This document shows, in pieces, positions 1 through 8,400 of a stretch of DNA of 64,000 nt. Under the pieces are notes generated by a model. The model was not told the DNA's origin. It worked only from the letters and a program-made list of their open reading frames with translations, and did no database searches. Made by a program: the position numbers and the translations under genes. This stretch comes from Linnemannia hyalina (taxonomy: Eukaryota; Mortierellomycota; Mortierellomycetes; Mortierellales; Mortierellaceae): NCBI GenBank assembly GCA_019671135.1, contig JAHRHY010000013.1:1240001-1304000 (forward strand), given 5' to 3'. Numbering within the stretch: the first letter of the stretch is position 1; each line of letters starts with the position of its first letter.

Positions 1-48
1 TGGGGTGAAGGGGGATGCCGTTGACACTCTTGTTTCTCTCGCTTTCAG

Positions 49-171
49 GCACAAATCAAGGAAAATACTAGTTCTCTTGTCTCGCGCAATTCACAGGTCG
101 AATCAGGATCAAATGGGATATCGATTTTTGTTTGTTTATTTTCTACTAGGCGCACCTGCAAACAGCTGTGA
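49..171 (+). CDS. Possible terminal exon of a plus-strand gene entering from the left
   Basis: A pyrimidine-rich stretch ending in TTTCAG at 43-48 could be a 3' splice site. The following 123 bases are open for 40 codons and end in TGA at 169-171. The translated start, AQIKENTSSLVSRN, looks protein-like and hydrophilic, but the second half is less convincing and no family is recognised. If real, its stop lies directly against the stop codon of the minus-strand GGA gene at 172, giving a tail-to-tail pair with overlapping 3' UTRs. The alternative is chance openness of non-coding DNA. The rest of the gene would lie outside the window. Confidence 0.22.
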   Translation, partial: AQIKENTSSLVSRNSQVESGSNGISIFVCLFSTRRTCKQL

Positions 172-3094
172 TTACACCAGAGGAAACTGGTTGAACTCGC
201 CCTGCTCTTCTATCGTTCTAGCATCAACAACATACGAGACATGGTACTTGATTCGGACAGGTTGTTGGCGAGTGGGGTTGTTGATACTCAACGACTGTGT
301 CACCGATCGCTTCGAGAACGGTGCCAATACTTGACCAGACTGGGGGTTTAATTGCAACTGCAAACTCTTGGGGACTGCAACACGGAATGTCAGACTGGAC
401 ATAGCGCTGCTGTGTGCGTTGGAGAAAAGTGCTACCACTTTGATCGAACTCACGTCTCCTGGGACCACATACTCAATATCCAGCTCAATCAACAATCCAT
501 TTTTGTTCAACAACACCACTACACATCACAGGGAAACGAGAACAGGAGTTAACAGGTGTTAGTATCTTCTTAACGACTGCTTCCTGTAGCCACACAAGTC
601 AGTCAACAGTGAAAATGTGAGATATAGTACCGGTGGTGGGTCCAGATTGGGTAGTTCCGGTGTTGGAGATAAAGTCAAAATCGTCGAATCCAGAGTTGGC
701 GTTGGTATTTGTATTAGAGGAGCTCGACATGGGTTGCATCATAGGACTGTTAGAGAATGCTGGCGATCCAGAACTAGACGTGTTGTTTCCTCCAAATGAC
801 GAAGAAAGGACATTGTAAGCTGGAGGGGCACCAGTGTTGAAGGATGATGAAGAGTTGGAGTTGAATGAAGCCGCTGGGGATATGGATCGACCAAGAGAAA
901 TGCTTCCTGCTGCACCCCATGCTGGTGGTGGTCCGTCATTAAAGTTAAGACTCATCAGATCGTCCATCAAGTTGCCTGTCGTAGGTGGTGGAGGAGCTGC
1001 TGATGTTGTTATTGGCGAGCTGTTGTCATCTGGACCACCAAAATCAACCAAATCGATCAACGATGACTCGCTCTGTGCTGGTGCTCCACTGGATCCAGTG
1101 TTGTTGTTCTCGTCATGTCCGACTGAAGGAACCGCTGCTTTAACTAAGCGGCCACTCTTGACCTGGCTGTATTGCTCAATCACATTGTTGATAACATCGT
1201 TGGTCTGAAGCAGTTTCTCTAATTGAGCCCAAAACATGAACAAAGACAGTGTCAATATCATGTCTGGGCATGCTGGTTCCATTGATATCCTGATCAGTAA
1301 GTGAAATCGACGGCACTTACCCATGTCATCGTCGTCTGATGCCTCGCCGATGAACTTTTGGACCTTGGGTTGTGCTGCTTTGCATGCACTGAGAAGTTCC
1401 TATTGAAAAGTTGACAAGTTCACGAAGGGCAGGTGTGAGTCGACTATTCCTGCCAATGAGTGAAAAGGAAACGTGCAGGCGAACATCCTGCGCACCTGAT
1501 CAATACCTCAAACTTGTCGCCGCGACCGATGGACTCGCCTGGCTTGACTTCGTTCAGCATCTCTGTCAGCAAGATTGCTTTAAGAAGAATCTTGTCAAGT
1601 TCCGACGACGCTTCCTCCTCGTAATCGGGCCTTTCTTCTTGCTCCTACATGACATGAATCATAAATCGCGCAAAATGGAATAATGAGTGATAGGTCTGTC
1701 GGACAGATGCTCATCGATTGTGCCAAGACTTGAACTTAACAATATCTCAAGGCTTTTGTTAAGTGAGTGAGACTTACGTATCCTGTCATCTTCTTGACCA
1801 GCTCGTTGGCAGCCACGACGTCCTCTGGGCGTCCGCGACGGATGAGCTCTTGCAGTTTCTGTATTCATATTGCGGGGTGAGAAAAAGTTCAATTGCATAG
1901 TCCGATTAATTAAGAGATAAAGACGAAAAACAAAAAGCCAATGCAGCCAATGCAGTTGTTCATTGCTTCTTGTTCACTTACAGCTGACTGTGCTGCTCTG
2001 TCTTCCTCCTCAAGCTCAGCAGGAGATTTGAGAGTCTACGATTAACAAGTAAAGTGCAAGAGAAGAGTTGTTAGAGCACAGCAATAACATAACGAGCACT
2101 ATTGCCTCTCTGCGCCGCGGGTAATCCATGGTTCCGACTTACGTTAACAGGGTTCAACACTGAGGCAGAAGCGCCCTTGAGTTGAGGAAACCGGTATCCC
2201 TTGTATGACAAAAGTCGATGCATATCCTTTATATGGACCAGATCCTCCTTGTACCGCGAAGACTTGCACAAAGTCTGATACCACTCCTGAATCAACTCCA
2301 GGATCCTGTTCTGCGCGGGCGTGTACACAGCCAGGGGTCGCTCTGGAAACTTTCTGACCAACTCGTTCAAGAATTCCTTGGTTGCGATCTGGAGGTGGAA
2401 AGGGTATCCGCAGTTCTTGACACAATTGTCCAGCAGCTATTTTTTAGTTGTTTTTAGTTGCCAAGGTAAAGAATGTAGAAAAAAAGGTTAGAGACGGCAA
2501 GAAAGTGTCCAGAAGTGGGCGATGTAGCAGAATGAGTGTTATTTTTCCTGCGTGAGGCTGAACTTACGGCAAGGGCGAGCATGCTGACGTGGAGGTTACG
2601 GTTGTTGATAAGGCGAACGATATAGACTGCCGCCTCCCTAGGCCTAGTGATGTAAGTAGACGATGAACAGAAAAAGTGGTTAGTCATCCATCCTGCCTTC
2701 CTGGGTAACAACGCCATCTCTCGTTTTCTTTCCAACCGAAATGCTGAGAACGGTAGGCTGGTTGACTTGCGTGTTTTTTTGTTTCTCTTTGATGACATCG
2801 CAAATCTCGAGGTTGAGGGCCAGGTCTGGTTCGTAGCGTGAAGGGTCACAGGCCCGCTCTATTGTAGTGTTGAGAACGAAGAGGGAATTGTGATGAGTTT
2901 GGGCTGTCCTGTTGGTCTGTCCTTGAAGGTGATGCAGACAGAATTGGCAATGGCGAGTGTGCGCCAAGACGACACGCCCAAAGAGTAGAACAAGAAAGGA
3001 GAGTTTCTGAGGTGTGTCGTGAGTTGATGTGTGTATTACCGATGTAGGTCTCGAGGACAGACTTTGGTTGCTGGCCGTAGTTCATGTGGATCAT
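172..3094 (-). CDS. GGA: GGA-type clathrin adaptor (VHS-GAT-hinge-GAE)
   Basis: Monomeric adaptor that sorts cargo at the trans-Golgi with ARF and clathrin. Ten exons fit in phase: 3040-3085, 2771-2858, 2643-2568, 2436-2143, 2035-1982, 1858-1778, 1644-1507, 1399-1321, 1218-631 and 518-172, giving about 596 residues if the ATG at 3085 is used; an in-frame ATG at 3094 is equally possible. Residues 1-150 are a VHS domain (ERACDPSRYEPD, TPREAAVYIVRLINNRN, NCGYPFHLQIATKEFLNELV). A helical GAT region follows (EEEARPDYEEE..., ELLSACKAAQPKVQKFIGEA, LLQTNDVINNVIEQY). A Ser/Asn/Gly-rich hinge precedes the C-terminal gamma-adaptin ear (NGLLIELDIEYVVPGD to the end). Domain order and length match fungal GGA proteins. 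The second intron begins with GC rather than GT. The last intron (519-630) is the least certain. Confidence 0.9.
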
Positions 3095-3417
3095 GCAGTT
3101 GTCGGCGGCGAGGGCTGATGGTGACGAGGTGAGAGAGAGTGTATGGGCGTAGGGTGTGAGAAGGAAGGAGAGAACAGAGAAAAGAGAAAAAATGGGTGAA
3201 AGAAGAGTCGAAGGGAGTAAAGTAAGGTTTGTTACCCAGGCGAGCAATAAGTAATACAATCGTACGACTGTAAATAGATCACTTTCAGGGGTGCTTGATT
3301 CAATACGTGAATGTATGCGTGTTGTTCGTGAATGAATGCTGATCACCGCACGCGTTTCGTGTTCGCGTTATCTTCAACAGTGACGATCATTGAAAGCAAA
3401 AGAATGATAATTTATTC

Positions 3418-4395
3418 ACGACTACAAGAAGCAACTTTTGGTTGATACCGTCGAGGCCAACAGCATCCTTGAACGTCATATCTTAAGCACACTACTGCCC
3501 AAGGTTAGAACTACTTCAAACTATTGACAGAGACACTTCTATCTTCCTTAGCTACTACTCGCTAGACACGAACGGATCGATCTAAACAGGCAGCGACAAA
3601 CTCTAGCGGCTCTGTAGGGTTCCACTTGATACTATTGATCTTTGCACAGAATGCATTCACAGCTGCAGCACAGGTCCACCTCTCCACCCCCAGCTCCTTG
3701 TCTACTGCCAGTTGTTTCTGTAATATGCGCACAACCTAGTCGTCAAACTCAATGACGATCCATTGACTGCTAGAGGAATAAGCCAGACTTGTGATCTGGC
3801 CTTGCGTTCGTTCAGCCGGATAATAGGCACGTCCAACAGTAGGTCCCACAAGTCGATGCATCCTCCATCGCTGCCGACAGCTAGCTGCAGACCATCGGGT
3901 GAGTAGGCCATGGCGCTCGCTCTTGTCTTCCTCAACCGTGTCTCTCTCATAACGCTCCTTGTCCGTGGGTCGAAGAGCTACACTTTACCAAGCGAGTCAG
4001 TTATCGCAAGCTGAGGAATCGCTCCTTAGGAATCGCCTCTTAGGAGATGGTAACATCACACGGTAGAGGCCTTCAGTACCACTCAGATCAACAAAAACAT
4101 GACCCTCCTGGATGTCCAGAAGGTCCCACAGTAGTACAGCCTTCGCGTTTGCAGTCACGACCCAGCGACCACAGGGCGAATACTCCAAATGCAACGCTGT
4201 CGCGATATCTCCAGGAAGGTTGGTCCAACTGTTGCAGTTTGACAGCCCCATAGAGTGGGGGCTCCATAAATGCTGACAGCGATCCGTGAACCGTCCGGTG
4301 ATGGTGTAATTTTCTTTAATGGCTTGGGCACCATCGGAATAATCGCCCCAGGTGCGCCTGTGCGGGCATCAACTCTGGGAAAGAAGACAGTGAAC
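3418..4395 (-). pseudogene. Decayed WD40-repeat gene, C-terminal part
   Basis: Read on the minus strand, several frames carry WD40-like repeats: KKITPSPDGSRIAVSIYG near 4330-4290, LHLEYSPCGRWVVTANAK with LLWDLLD near 4195-4100, MAYSPDGLQLAVGSDGG with IDLWDLL near 3910-3845, and SIKWNPTEPLEFVAACLDR near 3620-3570. The last repeat ends RV followed by TAG where Trp would be expected. Beyond it another frame reads MTFKDAVGLDGINQKLLL (about 3482-3425), matching the tail of the plus-strand relic at 36440-36760. Frame changes and stops mean no intact product. WD40 arrays with this kind of tail are typical of large STAND-like proteins in such fungi (inference); the NTPase part is not present here. 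Confidence 0.65.
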
Positions 4396-4707
4396 TAGAG
4401 GACAAAAAATAACCCACCAATGCCTTCGCCACTGTCAAAAGGGAAATAAGATAATCTAACATACAATGCTCATATGACGCTCTTATTAAAAACCAGGTTT
4501 TAGCTAGATGGGAACGCGTGTAATAAATACTTCCTACAACCACCAGTCAATTTGATGAAAGGGACACTCAGGAAATGCACCGATATAATGCCGCTAAGAA
4601 CGGGAGTTCCATTGCGGTATCTTGAATACAGGGCAAGCCAGATGGTCTAGGGTGTCAAGTAGATTCACTCAAAGGAAGAAAACACCTATACGGTCGAAAC
4701 GGTCGTG

Positions 4708-4732
4708 AAAAAAAAAAAAAAAAAAAAAAAAA
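4708..4732 (+). repeat. Poly(A) tract, 25 bases
   Basis: Uninterrupted A run between GGTCGTG and CATCTACA. No clear target-site duplication could be found around it, so a retrotransposon tail is only one possibility. Confidence 0.7.
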
Positions 4733-5013
4733 CATCTACAAGGTCATGACAGTCTTGTCGAAGCACCCGGATGGTTATTGCTTTATTATATTCTTCGGTG
4801 TGCGAATACGCACGACTGTTAGGAAGCTCTTAACAGCTCTAATCGTGTGTGAACACAGCAGCTATTCTGACTATACAAAAAGATATTCTGACATTACAAT
4901 GAGAAAATCTTCATTTTATTTGACAACCCTCCTCTCATTCTCATCTTCCAACCCGCGTTGCCATATACCAGGAGACTAGATGCTATATGTGATACGTGAC
5001 GGAAGTTAGATGA

Positions 5014-5150
5014 AATCTTTTGCTAGGTGCCTCGCATACTTGCTACGATACCTCTTGGGCGTGTGCATAGACGTCGTGTATTGACTCGCCAATCCTCTGC
5101 CAAGGAAAAAATAATCTTTTGCTAGGTGCCTCGCACACTTGCTACGATAC
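5014..5150. repeat. 38-bp direct repeat pair
   Basis: AATCTTTTGCTAGGTGCCTC at 5014 and at 5113 each begin a 38-base unit (5014-5051 and 5113-5150). The units differ at one position (T versus C) and start 99 bases apart. Function unknown; the pair lies about 150 bases from the tRNA-Ser gene. Confidence 0.85.
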
Positions 5151-5300
5151 TATGTGCTTGGGTTAGTTTTCCCGATTGTCAGACACCACCTCTTCATTTA
5201 GATGGCTATTAGCCTTGCACTTTACCACACCGTCAAGTGCAAAATTGCCCCCGGCCAGCCTGCTAGTGCAAAAAAAAGGATGGAAAGAAGCAAAAGATAG

Positions 5301-5381
5301 CGTCAACAGCAGGATTTGAACCTGCGCGGGAGAACCCATGTGATTTCTAGTCACACGCCTTAACCGCTCGGCCATATTGAC
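5301..5381 (-). tRNA. tRNA-Ser (anticodon AGA)
   Basis: The minus strand folds as a class II tRNA. The acceptor stem pairs GTCAATA (5381-5375) with TGTTGAC (5308-5302), including one T-G pair, with G5301 as discriminator. The D-arm begins GCCGAGCGGTTAAGGC, the anticodon stem is TGTGA/TCACA, and the loop CTAGAAA carries anticodon AGA (5348-5346). A long variable arm (TGGGTTCTCCCGCG) follows, then the T-arm GCAGGTTCAAATCCTGC. The long variable arm and anticodon both indicate serine. No intron is present and CCA is not encoded, as expected for a eukaryotic nuclear tRNA. Confidence 0.96.
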
Positions 5382-5474
5382 TTATAGCTTGATAGTAATC
5401 TAAATAATAGGTCACCCTTCAACATATAATTCGATGGTCTCACGTAGCCATCCGCACGTGATATCGGCCGAAAA

Positions 5475-8400
5475 TTGGTGGCGTTTTTTTTTTTTTTTTT
5501 TAAAAAAATCGGTGGAGCTCGCCAACATGCGATGCCGGAGGATTGGCTGAAGGGGGTGATCTACTGCATACCGAAAGGGCCGGTGTGGTCGGGAAGGATT
5601 AGTGAGGTACGCCCTATCACACTTTTGGAGCACGGCAGGAAGATATTCTTCTCCATCATGGTGAAACGGCTTACCGTGGTGCTGTCTCGCCACTCCATCT
5701 TTCGCGGCCCCAACTTCTCAGTGCTCAAGGGAACCATGACCAAGGACCCGATCCATATCCTGAACGCGGTTCTCGAGGACGCCAGAGAGTACAAGAAAGA
5801 GGTCTGGGTGCTGCTGCAGGACATGAAGCGGTGCTTTGATTCGGTATCGTGTCAGAGAGGTGGAATGCTGGAACTCGGTCTGCGACATCTCAAGATCCCA
5901 CAGGGGTTCATCGACCTGTGCCTTTACGTCGCGAGAAACAAGACCAATCGTATCATCACCGCATACGGACTTACGGAAGAATACTCTCCTCTCTGCGGCC
6001 TGGATCAGGGTGGAGTAGAGTGTCCCCTACTTTGGCGCATCGTCTATGAAGTACTCCTCGCCCAGATCTGGCAGTCCAACCTCGGCTACCCTATGGTTAA
6101 CAGGGATGACCTGCAGGCGTTCCACAAGATCCCAACGTTCGACTCACTGCATCCTGACACCCCGCTCCGCATTGCCTGCCTTGCCTTCATGGACGACACG
6201 GACTGGATAGCACCGTCTAAGGCTAAGCTACAAGAGATCACAAACAAAGCGATGAGTTTTTTTCAATTACATGGTATTGAGATTAATCCAAAAAAATCAG
6301 AACTAATCGTGGTCAATTCTACCTCTGCTGATTCCTCTATTAGACTCGGTGCGGATACGGTGACCGCTCTACCTCCTGGCACTGCTGCCAGGGTCCTGGG
6401 TGTGTGGTTCTCTGCTGACGGAAAGGGAGCCCATACACGCCGGCTAGTGAAGGAGGAGGTGTCAACGATGTGTCAGATACTCTCGCGGAAGGCTATCACC
6501 GACAAGCAGTGCATTTACATCTTCAATAATGTTCTACTGCCACGGATACTTTACCGGCTGTCAGTGACAATCCTTAGCCCTCGCGAGACAAAGACCATCG
6601 TCAGCCAGTACACCAACGTCGTTCGCCAGAAGGTGGGGCTGCCCCTCGGCTCGCCGGCCAGCATCCTGTTCCATCGTCGACTGTACGGTCTCCGAGACCT
6701 TGAAGATGCCATGATCGAGGAGCAAGTTTCAACTGCACATCTGCGGCTAAACGACCAGGAGCTGCTGGGCATGGTGATGGCGTCTCGAGCAACAGCCCAT
6801 CAAGCAGAGTGCCGCCTTACGATATCCCCCTTTGACGTACCAACCATTGGAGCTCAATTCCTTCGCAACAATTTCTTCGGACACGTCTGCTGCCTCATGG
6901 TCGAGAGGGGTATCACCTTCCAGTCGCCAGGGATCCCTGTCAACGTTTCTCGATACATCGGCCTCCTTATGCCCCCAGGCGGATACCCAAAAATCGCCCA
7001 CCGACTCTTTGTGGACGGAGTTGTCACTCTGGATGATGTGTCGACAGACGATGGCCAATCTCTGGCTCCATGGCAGGATATCCGAGCACAGTACAATTTG
7101 AAAGGTCCTGTCCGCCGCTGGTTCAAGGAACTGGTGAAAGTCGTCACCTTGTCTATGCCAGCTGCTGCCTCCGTCGACGCCCCGGCGTCTTCCCTTATCG
7201 TCGAGGAGGGCCATTCTATTACGCCTAAAAGTCCAGAGGTGTTGTACGAAGACGGCGACTCCTCCGAGGAAGAGCCATTGATCAATCGGGCCATCGAACG
7301 CCGACGAGGGCAACAAAGAGGCGTGGAGATCGTTTCTCCAGCCCGTGCCTTTGCGTTTAACAGAACCACCGCAACGACAGTACTAGACCTTGGTACGTCT
7401 GTCGACCCCATACAGGTATGCCTCCAACCTTTGGCGACTGCAGCTCCATCATTTGTTGCTGAAGGTGGTGGTGGTGCTGATGTTGGCGAGGGTCGCGGTA
7501 AGAAAAGCCATGGAGGTGATGAGGTGAGACTTGAGGGTGTGTATAAAGAAAACACAAAAGGAAAAAAGGTCCAGCGCGATAACAGGGGGTTATTATACCC
7601 GGACACATCCTTGAGGGACAAAAAGAAAAAAGGACAAGAAATTTTTTTATCGACCAAGACAAAAACGACACGCGCAATTGAACGCTTAGATGAGCGTGGG
7701 AATGGGTTTGTTATTGGCAAGGCAGGTTTTGTTAACGATAAGAGGGCGTGGGGTAAGGAGTGTTGCCTGCAAGGGTCATGCTCTGGTTCTTCTTCATCTT
7801 CTTTTCTTTCTTCTCTGTCCTTTTATGATTCCTTTTACGCGTCCTCTTCCTCTTCTTTTTCCTTTCCCGCTGCCGCAGAGTCGGATGTTTGTCCTGCCTT
7901 GCCTTGTGAGCCACTTGTTACCTTTTCCTCTTCTTCTTCTTCCTCTTCTTCTTCCTCTTCCGATCCTTTGTTATCTTCTCTTTTGTTGTCTGTGCCCCAC
8001 TTGGGTGTACCTTTCTCTTCCGATACCTCTCTTATTTTTGACGTTTCTTCTTTTATTGTCAATCAATCGTCTTCCCTCTTTTTCTCTTCTTCTCCTCCTA
8101 TATTTCCTCCTCTTCTTTCTACTTCCTCTTTTTCCCTTACCCCTCTTTCTTTGCTTCCCCTCTCTTCGTTCTCCAATTTCAACCCTCTTGATCTTTTCTC
8201 TGCGCCAATCTCTTCTATTCTCTTTGATCCTTCTCTCTCTTCTCTCTCTCCTCTATCTTCTCTCTCTTCTCTCTCTCCTCTTTCTTCTCCCTCTTCTCTC
8301 TCTTCTCTCCCTTCTCTCCTCTCTCTCCCGCAGTCAATCTTTCCTCAGTCACCTTCTCCTCAGTCACCTTCTCCTTCACTCTCATCCACTCCTCCTTCGC

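Larger units (their letters stand above)
4396..5300. other. Gene-free stretch with poly(A) tract
   Basis: No convincing gene is seen. It holds a run of 25 adenines (4708-4732), which could be the scar of a retrotransposed sequence or a simple repeat, and a pair of 38-base direct repeats listed separately. The short open frames here have no recognisable domain or codon pattern. Confidence 0.6.

Noticed and set aside
2571..2642. Acceptor CCTAG at 2641 (giving TEAAV) for GGA exon 3
   Set aside because: The upstream CACTAG acceptor is also in phase with the GC donor and restores the conserved TPREAAV of fungal VHS domains, which the later acceptor loses.
5484..5508. Poly(T)/poly(A) junction as a retrotransposon tail
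   Set aside because: It lies just left of the target-site duplication but has no element attached that I can define, so it is left as simple sequence.
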